Assembly (NCBI GenBank): GCA_003184365.1
Contig: NKYR01000097.1
Coordinates: forward strand, 97,198-161,197
Direction: 5' to 3'
DNA: 64,000 nt
Source of the DNA: Evernia prunastri
Lineage: Eukaryota; Ascomycota; Lecanoromycetes; Lecanorales; Parmeliaceae
Position numbers and translations under genes: made by a program. Under the pieces are notes generated by a model. It did no database searches, was not told the origin of the DNA, and worked only from the letters and a program-made list of their open reading frames with translations. Below, piece after piece: positions 33,016-42,319 of the stretch. Within the stretch, counting starts at the first letter, position 1; each line of letters begins with the position of its first letter.

Positions 33016-34821
33016 ATGTCTGATCTCATCCGCGAGGCTCCTATTGGGCAGCTTCTTCGATTCCTCACCAGGAACAAAGTCCTCAAGTACCCCGAGGAAC
33101 TTCCCGGTTTCCAACTCCCGGAAACCTACAACACCATACTGAACGCGCCCAGTTCCGAGAAACTCGACCCATCGCGGTCAAATTCCGGGCAGGGCGAAAA
33201 GAACGCCAATGACGTGGAAGATTTCCCAGAGCTTCAGCAACGGGTCACCACCCGTAGCGTCAAATCTGGTGATATCGAGGCGCCGACTGCCTTGACCCGC
33301 ACCAGAACCCGGGAAAGTACGAAACCGTACACCGAAGAACGCCTGGAAGTCGAGGCGGAGTTGCAGGTCGAACGCACCAAGTCACTGGCCATCGTGCCCC
33401 AAAAGACATCAGAGGGCAACATCCTCGTCGACTGGTACACGACGGACGATGCCGCGAACCCCCAGAATTGGACCAACGGCAAACGTGGCTTCGTCGCCGC
33501 GCTCATTTGCGCCTACACGTTCGCCGTCTACTGCGGCTCCGCGATCTACACGTCCGGCGAAGCCGGCGTCATCCAGGAATTCGGCGTCTCCCCCACCGAC
33601 GCCTCCCTCCCGCTCTCCCTCTACGTCCTCGCCTACGGCATGGGCCCGCTGATTTTTGCGCCGCTCAGCGAGATCCCCATCGTCGGTCGGAGTCCCGTCT
33701 ACGCCGTCACCATGCTGATCTTCGTCATCCTCTCCATCCCCACGGCCCTGGTCCGAAACTTCGCCGGCCTCCTCGTGCTACGTTTCCTCCAGGGGTTCTT
33801 CGGCAGCCCGTGCCTCGCCAACGGCGGCGCCACGATGCAGGACATGTACTCCCTCCTCAAGCTCCCCTACGCCCTCACCGTCTGGGTCTCCGCCGCGTAC
33901 TGCGGCCCCGCGCTCGGACCCCTGCTCTCCGGCTTCGCGGTCACGGCCAAGGGCTGGCGCTGGTCGCTCTGGGAAATCCTCTGGATCGCCGGCCCCGTCT
34001 TCGTCCTCATGTTCCTCCTCGTCCCCGAGACCTCGACGCCGAACATCCTCCTGCGCCGCGCGAAGCGCCTCCGCGCCCTGACAGGAGATGGCCGGCTCCG
34101 CTCGCAGTCGGAGATCGACCAGAGGAACATCAAGCCGTCGAAAGTGCTCGTGTCCGCGCTGATCAAGCCGATCGAAATCACGGTCAAAGACCCAGCCATC
34201 GCCTTCGTGAACCTGTACACGGCGCTCGTGTACGGCATCTACTACTCCTTCTTCGAGGTCTTCCCGCTCGTCTACCCGGTCTACTACGGCTTCAGCCTCG
34301 GCATCGTGGGCGTGCTCTTCACCTGCATCCTCGTCGCCTGCGGCCTCGGCGCCCTCATCTACATTCTCTACCTCTACCTCTACCTGGTCCCCGACATCCA
34401 AGCCCACGGCCTGCGCGCACAGGAGCACCGCCTCGTCCCCGCGCTCGTGGGCTCCTTCCTCCCGCCCGCGGGCCTGTTCATCTTCGCCTGGACCGCGCGC
34501 CCGGACCTGCCCTGGATCGCGAGCGTCATCGGCATCGTGCTGTACGGCGGCTCCTGCTTCGTCATCCTGCAGTGCATCTTCGTCTACGTGCCCCTGTCGT
34601 ACCCGCAGTACGCCGCCTCCCTCTTCGCCGGCAACGACTTCTTCCGCTCCGCCGTCGCCTGCGGCAGCATCCTCTTCGCGCGGCCCCTCTTCCTCAACCT
34701 CGGCGTCGACAGGGGGGTCAGTTTGCTCGCGGGCCTCAGCGTCATGGGCATCGTCGGCATGTTCGCGCTCTACTACCGCGGCGCGGATTTGCGCGCCAGG
34801 AGCAAGTTCGCCATGTCTTGA
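33016..34821 (+). CDS. MFS multidrug transporter, DHA1 (FLU1/FLR1-like)
   Basis: A single-exon, 601-residue protein starting at the ATG of MSDLIREAPIGQLLRFL, the typical N-terminal motif of fungal FLU1/FLR1/CAR1-type proton antiporters. A 150-residue polar N-terminus ends at NPQNWTNGKRGFVAALI, where helix 1 starts. The motif-A loop is LSEIPIVGRSPVY and motif C is SAAYCGPALGPLLSGF in helix 5. Twelve helices in two halves are separated by the loop containing SEIDQRNIKPSKVL. Members export azoles, cycloheximide, caffeine or secondary metabolites. Third positions are strongly C/G-biased, far more than in neighbouring DDGS or OMT genes, and this leaves a second long open frame (33468-34865) that is an artefact. 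It lies 0.5 kb from the mycosporine-type cluster, tail to tail with the ATP-grasp gene; export of its product is conceivable but not shown. Confidence 0.9.
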   Translation: MSDLIREAPIGQLLRFLTRNKVLKYPEELPGFQLPETYNTILNAPSSEKLDPSRSNSGQGEKNANDVEDFPELQQRVTTRSVKSGDIEAPTALTRTRTRESTKPYTEERLEVEAELQVERTKSLAIVPQKTSEGNILVDWYTTDDAANPQNWTNGKRGFVAALICAYTFAVYCGSAIYTSGEAGVIQEFGVSPTDASLPLSLYVLAYGMGPLIFAPLSEIPIVGRSPVYAVTMLIFVILSIPTALVRNFAGLLVLRFLQGFFGSPCLANGGATMQDMYSLLKLPYALTVWVSAAYCGPALGPLLSGFAVTAKGWRWSLWEILWIAGPVFVLMFLLVPETSTPNILLRRAKRLRALTGDGRLRSQSEIDQRNIKPSKVLVSALIKPIEITVKDPAIAFVNLYTALVYGIYYSFFEVFPLVYPVYYGFSLGIVGVLFTCILVACGLGALIYILYLYLYLVPDIQAHGLRAQEHRLVPALVGSFLPPAGLFIFAWTARPDLPWIASVIGIVLYGGSCFVILQCIFVYVPLSYPQYAASLFAGNDFFRSAVACGSILFARPLFLNLGVDRGVSLLAGLSVMGIVGMFALYYRGADLRARSKFAMS

Positions 34822-35315
34822 TCTTGTTTTTTTTGGAAGTGGTTGCGAGATTTTTCATCCGTTGATTACTGTGAAACGATTGCACCGGTTGAATCCGGCT
34901 TTCTCTGTCTGATATCCATTTTTGGTTACGATGAAAAAGAAAAATAGAATGGAAGCGGCATATAGACGTCTATTTGGTGTGGTCATATTTTATGTACTGG
35001 GGGAAAAAGAAGGCAAATACCCCTCTCAAGCAAGGCGCTTTTGGATCATTTGGTGTGTACAGAATAGATTAGATAGCGTTTTTAACAAGAACCGATATTC
35101 CGTCAAATACGCACATACTGCACGAGTGAAGTGCACCAACGATATCTACCTATCCAGCACAATGTCCCATACACAAAACGCATACCTCCCAGGCATTCAA
35201 ACCGCACCAAAAGCCATAACCAAGCCGCCCAGTCCACCTATATTCCCGCACCCTAAACCCATTTATTCATCCATCCTGCCCCCTCCCCCATCTTTCCCCT
35301 TCCCCGCATCCCCCC
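34822..35315. other. Convergent 3' flanks, no gene seen
   Basis: 494 bp between the ends of the DHA1 transporter and ATP-grasp genes. The first half is T/A-rich and the second A/C-rich. Confidence 0.5.
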
Positions 35316-36950
35316 TCAGCACCCAAAAACCTTACAAGTCGAAACATTGACCCGCGACCACTTCCTCCCTCCCAGCGCCCTCGCCGCGAACAGCGCGGGC
35401 CAGTAAGCGTGATAGAGCCACCACGCGGGCGCCGGATCCCAGAGCGCGAACGTGCCGTCGCGCCAGAAGAGGAGGTGCTGGAGGAACGTGCCGCAGTTGC
35501 GCCGGTATGTCGCCGCCGCGGTGGAGAAGTGGTTTTGGGGATGGCCGGAGAGGGAGAGGGAGAGGAAGGGGAGGAGGAGGAGGGTGACGAGGTCGTGGGC
35601 GAGCCAGTAGACGCGGGGCGGGGTGGTGGTGGGGTGGAGGACGGAGGTGTGGGGCGGTGGGGTGGCGTGGCCGTTGATGGTGGAGCGGCGTGGTGTGGTG
35701 GGGGTGGTGGGTACACTGTCGGTGTCTGGGTGGGCGAGGTGGTCAGGGTTGCCATTTGTGTCTTCCAATCCGTTGATGCGCGGCGCCAAAGCCGTGAGAT
35801 ACGCCTCGGCCATGGCCGTCTCTTGTCCTTGGAAAAGCACCACGGCGGTGTGGGCCCGTGGGTTGCATTCGATGGGCAGGAGTGCCATCTGCGCGCCCTT
35901 CTCCGACACGGCTTCTTCAACGAGGAAGTCGAAGGACAGGTGCCCCGTCATGTCGTCGTGGCTCCTCCGCACAAACTCCTCCGTGAAGCGTAACATGGCG
36001 CGGCTGAGCGCCGAGTCGGACGGTAGGGCCTCGTAGTGCATGAGGAGTTCTGAGGAAGGGCAGGCGACGAACGCTTTGACCTCGTTGTCGACGATCAGAG
36101 TGTGGGTGCAGTATTCCCTCCCCTTGATGAACTGCTGGAGCACCCACGGCTTCTTCCCGGATATAGATATTGCTGAGATATGGTTGTATGTCTCACTGAC
36201 GGTCCTCTTCGGCAGGACCGTCATATCACCCCTCGAAGCATCGTCCATGCCCACACTTTTCATGATATACTGCTTCTTCGTCCTCGGGCTCTCATGGAGC
36301 ACTTTGTGCACCGCGGCTCTGCTGGTCACATTGTGCGTTTCCGGCGCAGGTAGGCCAAGGCGCTGGGTTTGGGCGACGAAAGTATCTTTCTCATGCAGCA
36401 TCTGCGTGGTCGACACGTCGAATTGTATGCACCGTAGATCACTTCTCCTCTCCAGCACCTCTTTAGCCTGTCCGTCTTCTACCGCGGATGCAACACCAGA
36501 GCAGCTGACCCAAAGATCCACCTTTTCTTTCCTCACAATGTGCAGCAGAGCATCAATATAGTATGCCGCCCCTGCTTGCTCATCCGGCTTAGGCAAAGTG
36601 TAGAACGCCCGCAGCGCCTTGCTGAACCTCCCGCAAACAGGTATTCCATAAGGCTCAAAGTCCGCACCAATGACATTGTGACCTGCTTTGTAGAATGTTC
36701 TTGCTAGAAACAAGCCCTTTGTCATGCCGACGCCTGTAACGAGGATTGTCTTGGGGCGGAAGCCCGGGCTCCTGCCACTGCCGGTGCGCCGGATGCGCTG
36801 TCTTGTAGCCTCTTCATTGCTGAGGAAGGGTCGTACGGTATAGCTGACGAATAGGAAGAACGTAGAGAGCGGGAGGAACAGGATTGAGAGGATGATGAGG
36901 GAAACGTTCTGGGCGAAATGAAGGCGATATGGTGAGCGAGCGTCGAGCAT
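35316..36950 (-). CDS. ATP-grasp ligase of the mycosporine cluster (mysC-type), membrane-anchored
   Basis: A single-exon, 544-residue protein. Residues 14-42 form a hydrophobic helix (NVSLIILSILFLPLSTFFLF), a likely membrane anchor. A Rossmann-like start KTILVTGVGMTKGLFLAR (67-85) leads into the pre-ATP-grasp domain. KKQYIMKSVGMDD carries the Lys of the ATP-grasp fold, PWVLQQFIKGREY the hinge, and LPIECNPRAHTAVV the metal-binding Glu and Asn. Residues about 395-450 are a Pro/Thr-rich linker, followed by a second hydrophobic stretch (LVTLLLLPFLSLSLS) and a Trp-rich end. MysC-type enzymes join 4-deoxygadusol to glycine or another amino acid with ATP. Paralogues exist outside such clusters, so the role rests on its position 414 bp downstream of the cyclase, same strand. 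Confidence 0.82.
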   Translation of the reverse strand: MLDARSPYRLHFAQNVSLIILSILFLPLSTFFLFVSYTVRPFLSNEEATRQRIRRTGSGRSPGFRPKTILVTGVGMTKGLFLARTFYKAGHNVIGADFEPYGIPVCGRFSKALRAFYTLPKPDEQAGAAYYIDALLHIVRKEKVDLWVSCSGVASAVEDGQAKEVLERRSDLRCIQFDVSTTQMLHEKDTFVAQTQRLGLPAPETHNVTSRAAVHKVLHESPRTKKQYIMKSVGMDDASRGDMTVLPKRTVSETYNHISAISISGKKPWVLQQFIKGREYCTHTLIVDNEVKAFVACPSSELLMHYEALPSDSALSRAMLRFTEEFVRRSHDDMTGHLSFDFLVEEAVSEKGAQMALLPIECNPRAHTAVVLFQGQETAMAEAYLTALAPRINGLEDTNGNPDHLAHPDTDSVPTTPTTPRRSTINGHATPPPHTSVLHPTTTPPRVYWLAHDLVTLLLLPFLSLSLSGHPQNHFSTAAATYRRNCGTFLQHLLFWRDGTFALWDPAPAWWLYHAYWPALFAARALGGRKWSRVNVSTCKVFGC

Positions 36951-37364
36951 TGTTGAAAGCCGATTGCGGTTACGCTAGGGGAAGTAGCTTGTCGGAGGGA
37001 CAATTGCATCAATCTGTAGAATTTGTTCGAGATGATGGTAAATTCTAGGAAGATACATTGTGGGTTGTGACTTAGTAGGTGGCCCACTCGCAAAGATGAA
37101 GGTATCTACAATTGAGCTACGTCATGGGAGTCACTGGAGTCGTCTCCGCAGTAAGATGTGCACAAGTCCATTGGACTTAGCGGGTAAATTGGAAGAGATG
37201 GATTCAATAGAGATCGACTCGCATTGGTTGGCGCTTTTGAAAGCCTCTAACGACGAATGAAGCCTACTCGATCTAGATACCCGAATACTGCCCAATTCCT
37301 GCCTCCCCCAAAATCATACTTTTGAGCTATCTCGAGTCTCTATTCTTATTTCCACAGAAGATAG
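36951..37364 (-). promoter_or_regulatory. Promoter of the ATP-grasp gene / 3' flank of the cyclase gene
   Basis: 414 bp between two minus-strand cluster genes; no gene or repeat seen. Confidence 0.4.
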
Positions 37365-39023
37365 CTATGCTCTAGCTCCATTAGTGTACCCATTGATGCC
37401 GTTGGTCAGACCATTCACAGCCCCATTGCCGTTTGCAAGTTTCTCTTTGAGGCCATTGGTGCCATTCGTGTACCCGTTCGGTACATGCCCTCCGTGAATG
37501 CCACCATTGCTATTGAGACTTCCTGCTTTCGCGGCTGCAATCTCTACAGCTTTGACTTCGGACTTATTGTTTTCAGTGTAACCCGTGTCACTGGCGTCGA
37601 CGAAAGCTTCGAGACCCTCTCCGTTGCGTGGGTACTCCTTCATGAGCGTCTTGTGTCTTCTTAGAGCAGCGTTTAGCTCCTCCGCATCGACATCGTTGAG
37701 GAATACGCAGGAGCCGATGGGACTGGGCACTGCCGCGCGAAGCTTGCCGTCTCTTGTCTTAAGGATGGCCGCAGTCCCTTTGTCCAGGATCTCTTCGTCA
37801 AATTGAGGATGATCCATCGAAAGGCCGGCACGAGAAAAGAGACTCAGGATGCGCCGATGTTCAGCGTCGGAGATTAACTTGCGACTGTTGGCGAGGGTCG
37901 CAGAGTATGCCATGTCAATGGAGATTGCATGCCCGTGGCGAAGGGGCGTTTCTGGAACTAATTCATGCATTGGTGACCATCTACGCTCTGATCAGCTTTG
38001 TCAGAGCTCCCGGGGATGCTTTTACCCACGTGTGACCATATGCAATGACTCGATCCAACCCGATCTCGTGCAGATTGGGGGTCTCAAGCTTCAGCATCTC
38101 ATGTATCCCTTCCTTGTTGATCTTGTCCGCTGCTGCACGAACTTCTTCTGGCGCGCCATCCGTGCGGCCAAACCCCGTTTCGATGAGCTGCTCGCAGTAT
38201 TTGTCCAATAGGTTGAAGGTATCCAGGTGGGAGCACGTAGAAATTTTGATCAGCTCCGCAAAGCCATTTCTGATCTGTGCGGTGGGAAGGGTGCGTAGGA
38301 AGGTGAAATCAAGAAACGTGTGCATAGGTGCATGGTAAGCACCTAGGCGGTTCTTATAGTTGCCATAATTGACAGCCACCTTGATCGACACTGAAGCGTC
38401 TATCAGACCAATTACGGTGGTCGGAACTCGGATGAAATTAGTGTTTCTGCGGTACGCGGCACAAGCGAATCTGCGGGCGACCAAAAGTATCAGCACTAGT
38501 CCACCACTGAGGGTAACCATTAAGAGAATGATGGGAGAGTGCCTTGATATAATCTCTGGCAATGGCAGCTTTTACCCAGCAACATCAGTCACAAGGCCTC
38601 CTCCAACGACTAGGACAGGTTCCTGTTTCGGTCAGTGAATACGGCTGTCTTACAAGAGTGGATTTTTGGTGAAAGGAAAAGTATTGCGAGTACCTTGCGA
38701 TAGATTCCGAACTCTGTCATTGAGTCTACGATACTCAAGAAAGTGGGAATGGTCTTGGCCTTCTCGCCAATCTTGGTCTTATGTATCTTGAGCTCGAGGC
38801 CGTGATGCTCGAAATACGCTTCGATTTGTTCACCATACACGTTGTACACATTCAAATCCGTGACCGCCAACACTCGGCCCCAGCGTTTGTAACACTCGGC
38901 CAGCTGGGGGTTCTTGGGGTTGAAAACGCCATCGAGAAAAGTGAAGTCGTAAGATATTTTCTCGTAGCCGTCGACATGGAATCCATTCTTGGTCTCCAGG
39001 ACCGATGCCGTGAAGTCTGACAT
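37365..39023 (-). CDS. Sugar-phosphate cyclase, likely 2-demethyl-4-deoxygadusol synthase (mysA-type)
   Basis: Exons 39023-38694, 38622-38576, 38470-38030 and 37980-37365 give 477 residues; all phases close. Splicing rebuilds EPVLVVGGGLVTDVAGFACA (from residue 111, the NAD-binding GGG of the dehydroquinate-synthase fold), RVPTTVIGLIDASVSIK, NRLGAYHAP, FAELIKI, IAYGHTWSP and LRHGHAISID; the last three hold the Glu and two His metal ligands. The GLIDASVSIKVAVN and KNRLGAYHAP wording is that of the sedoheptulose-7-phosphate cyclases (DDGS/EEVS), not of aroB. With the methyltransferase and ATP-grasp neighbours, DDGS is the best call. The product is 2-demethyl-4-deoxygadusol. The last 45 residues are an Asn/Gly/Thr-rich repeat tail (NGYTNGTNG, NGAVNGLTNGINGYTNG) outside the enzyme fold. 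The third donor is GTGGGT. Confidence 0.9.
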
Positions 39024-39581
39024 GTCACCGGACGTTGAAGCCGTGAAGGTTGAGCGGTTCAGGTTGAAAAGATGATCTGGCTCGGTGGGTATTTGATTCT
39101 AACGCTGTGAATTGAGTGCGTTGCTGAAGATGGGAGAAGAGGGATGGAGCTGGGTATATGGGCCTTGGGTAGTACAGTACAAGGACCTGTCCTGACGTAG
39201 ATAGACATCCTTGCCGCTGGATGGTGTACAAGTCAAATGTTGGGTAGCCAAAGCCAAGACCAAGAAATGAGAAAAAGTCAATGCATGGATTTCCCTTCTC
39301 CAGGCTCATTTAGAGATGCGGGATGAGAGAAGCGTGGGCGTTTGATAGGGTTTGCCTTGAGATTTACAGAGATGCCCTTCACTAGCCGCAGTTTCCTTCC
39401 GTCTGTAGGTCCCGTAGGGGATGTTGATCGATGTTGACATGAGAGCAGAAGCCTTAAATGGACTTAGCTTCATGCTCTCTGACGCAGATTGAATAGGGGA
39501 GAAGGATTTTTGGTGGTGAGGATGCGAGAGAACGAGAACATTGACTGGTCCTTTTGCTGGAGCTTAGGCATATTGAAGCAC

Positions 39582-39607
39582 CTCCGCCATCTCCGCCATC
39601 TCCGCCA
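39582..39607. repeat. (CTCCGCCAT)2.9 tandem repeat
   Basis: Two full 9 bp units and most of a third inside the divergent promoter. Confidence 0.9.
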
Positions 39608-40152
39608 GGGACAAGCGCCAAGCAAGTCTTATGTCTAACTGCTAGTCTGCTACAGTCCTTCACTAGGGGCATTCAGACTTTTAGACTTTGCTGTTTCTGT
39701 TGAATTCTGTTGGCGAGGCGGCGAGATGGAGTAATGCATTAACTTAATAATGATGATGATTGTGTTTTGTGTTCTGCATTTTGTTTGGGCAGATACCTTG
39801 TTAAAAGTATCATTAATGAAAAATGAAAAACGAGTAATGATATAATTTTTAAATCAAGAATAATATTGTTTACATCATGAATCCTAGAGTAGAGCTGCAA
39901 GTTTGGCAGGCCCGTCCGACATTTATTAGCTATCGGCGCATCCTGGATGCCACAGCCCAGTAGTGAACCCACTGAAGCCAGGGAGGGGGCGGAGGTTGGT
40001 TTTACTCTCCGGAAGCCTTCGCTTCCAAAAGACTGGTTACTTTTTAACAACGATCGATTCCCGTTGCGATACAGGTACATCTCGGGTAGATTGAGTTGGC
40101 TCCTAAGGCGAATTCTCTTCTCTTGCATCATGCACATTGCACGCATCATGCA

Positions 40153-40159
40153 TGACTCA
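40153..40159. promoter_or_regulatory. AP-1/GCN4-like TGACTCA site
   Basis: Exact palindromic TGACTCA, the consensus for fungal bZIP factors (GCN4/CPC1, AP-1 type), about 560 bp from the OMT ATG. A single 7-mer can occur by chance. Confidence 0.3.
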
Positions 40160-40711
40160 TGAGATGAAGCGAAGAGAGAACTGACTTCATGCGTGGCCAA
40201 GAAAAAGTGTCATACACAGCATCTTGGCTCATTGATTTTACCTCACTCTACCATCTCTCCTCGTGGGTATATGGGAGTAGAAAGGCAGCTCACCGCGCCC
40301 CTCGGCAGCCTAGATGGACAAAACACCATAAGGAAACGTTGCGGACAAAGCTCCGGCCAGCGCATGGCGTGACTACTGTGAGGTAGGGGAGGGGGTGATC
40401 ACTCATCAGCAGAAATGTTTTGACTTTTTTGTTGTAAGGAGCTTGCGAGGGACCAATAACACATGATCAAGCCAAGTGTGGGGTTCCACAGAGAATGGAG
40501 AACGCCGCCGAGAACGCTACTCTATACCCGACGCCAAACATCAAGCTTTTCATTACATGTACTCATTACTATCAAAGATGTACACCGTCCAAATGTCGAC
40601 ATTATTTGTGTCGTCATTGTTCCAGCCTGGAAATCGCTGTATGCAAACGCCTACTCTTTTTTGCTCTCAAAACATCCGTGACGTAAATCTAATCACCACA
40701 CAATCTTCAAA

Positions 40712-41834
40712 ATGCCCGTGTCGACAACGGACCATAAATGTGCAAACGGCTTCGACCAAGAAAAGGCCTACCAATCACAAGAAGAAGAAGGAGTCTCCTT
40801 CGTAGGTGTGCCGGACGTGTGGCCTCCGGGAACTGCAGGTTGACACTGCTCTCTAGTTTGACGATGGACGAGAGATCGAATTGTTACACTTCGTATACAG
40901 CCATCCGTCCATAGAAGAAATCCGTGGTTCTCCAAAGAGACTGTTGGAAGCCATTGACGAATATGGTCGGACCAAAAAGTATCTCATGAACGTCGGTAGC
41001 GACAAAGGGAAGATTGTTGCGGATTTGATTGCGGAGCGGAAGCCGCAAGTGATGGTAGAGCTTGGTGGCTATGTTGGGTATAACAGTGATTCTGGCTAGA
41101 CGATGCATAGCCAAGTCCACGACTGCAAGTCTGACTGTCAAGCAGGTATTCCTGCATCTTGTTCGGCGATGCTGTGAGACAGGCAGGTGGTCACAGGTAT
41201 TTCAGCCTGGAAAGGAACCCAGAATTTGCGGCTGTGATCATGTCACTAGTGAACCTGGCGGGTCTGAGTGACACGGTCAAGGTCGTCGTGGGTTCTAGTG
41301 CCGACTCGATCAAGAGACTCCACGCAAGCGGCGCTCTCACACAGATCGACTTGATGTTCCTCGATCACTATAAGCCTGCATATACCTCTGATCTCAAACT
41401 TTGCGAGCACTTGAAGCTGGTGACTCCTGGGTCGGTTCTTGCCGCAGATAATGTCATCAAGCCGGGCAACCCACCATACCTGGAATACGTTCGGAGCAGT
41501 GCCTCCCAAAAGCAGAAGTATTACGAATCTGGTGAGACGGACGGTAACGTAATCTCTGGCTTTGGAGACAGATGGAAGGATCAATATAAGAAGCGCGAAG
41601 GGGACGAAAAGTTGAGCACGGAAGTTAAAGGGAATCCAAACTTGATATATGAGAGCGAACTTATCAATAGCTTCGAACCGACAGGGATAAAGGTACTACT
41701 ACTATCGAGCAATGACTCACCGAAACACGTCCGCTGATTGGTAACAGGATGGTGTCGAGGTTACAAGATGCATTGGCGAAATGGAAGTCGAGACAAACGT
41801 AAAATGCAATGATTTGGAACGTCCTGAGCTATGA
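40712..41834 (+). CDS. COMT-like class I O-methyltransferase of the mycosporine cluster (mysB-type)
   Basis: Exons 40712-40801, 40857-41077, 41146-41692 and 41748-41834 (introns 55, 68 and 55 nt) give 314 residues. Exon 1 encodes a charged leader (MPVSTTDHKCANGFDQEKAY). Splicing joins VELGGYVG with YSCILFGDAV, the SAM-binding motif I of catechol O-methyltransferase-like enzymes. YFSLERNPEFA holds the acidic residue for the SAM ribose; DLMFLDHYKPAY supplies the metal-binding Asp and the catalytic Lys; LAADNVIKPGNPPYLEYVR matches the COMT DNVxxPGxPxYxxxVR block. In mycosporine pathways this enzyme methylates 2-demethyl-4-deoxygadusol to 4-deoxygadusol. Divergent placement from the cyclase fits that role; as an isolated protein it could methylate a catechol. 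Confidence 0.88.
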
Positions 41835-42319
41835 AGAGATGGAATCTGCTACTGCTCACCGCTCGATAAGAGCCAGCTAATTGATAGTGGAATGCGTTCC
41901 TCCCCAGAAACATAGGGGCACGAATGAAACGCAAAGGAAAGTCAACATATGTAGCTAGTGATAATGCTAGCAGTCGATTGTTGCGGTACCTTTCTTTTCA
42001 TCTCATTGAAGGTTCTTGCACACTTGTGGTGGGAAAGAGGTCATAAACGTATTCAAGAACTCCGAACACGGTAGCTCTGTGCCACGAAGAGATGGAGAGT
42101 AAGGTAGCACGGTGCACGGGTAGTAGCAATTTCACGTCGGCAATTCATAAATTCAGAATAACCGAGAACGGCATCTATTGAAATTGCGGGCCTCCGTAGC
42201 ACAATTATTGGGTCTCCCCAGTCCCCACCATCCAACATGACAACTCTAAGCAATGGCGGTCTCTTACTCACAACTGCTTGGCCTCAAACTTCGAATTCTG
42301 AATCCAGAGTATACAAGTA
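41835..42319. other. Intergenic, no gene seen
   Basis: Short spacer between two plus-strand genes; presumed promoter of the oxidoreductase gene. Confidence 0.45.

Larger units (their letters stand above)
39024..40711. promoter_or_regulatory. Shared 1.7 kb divergent promoter of the cyclase and O-methyltransferase genes
   Basis: No supported gene. It separates the divergent DDGS and OMT start codons, so elements here may act on both. It contains a CTCCGCCAT repeat (39582-39607), an AT-rich stretch (39736-39880), a repeated GCATCATGCA word (40124-40152) and a TGACTCA site. Confidence 0.5.

Noticed and set aside
33778..34428. 216-codon minus-strand frame opposite the DHA1 transporter
   Set aside because: Glu/Asp/Ala/Val-rich shadow of the same GC3 bias.
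33468..34865. 465-codon plus-strand frame inside the DHA1 transporter
   Set aside because: Arg/Pro/His-rich product typical of reading a GC3-biased gene in the wrong frame; the transporter frame shows clear family motifs.
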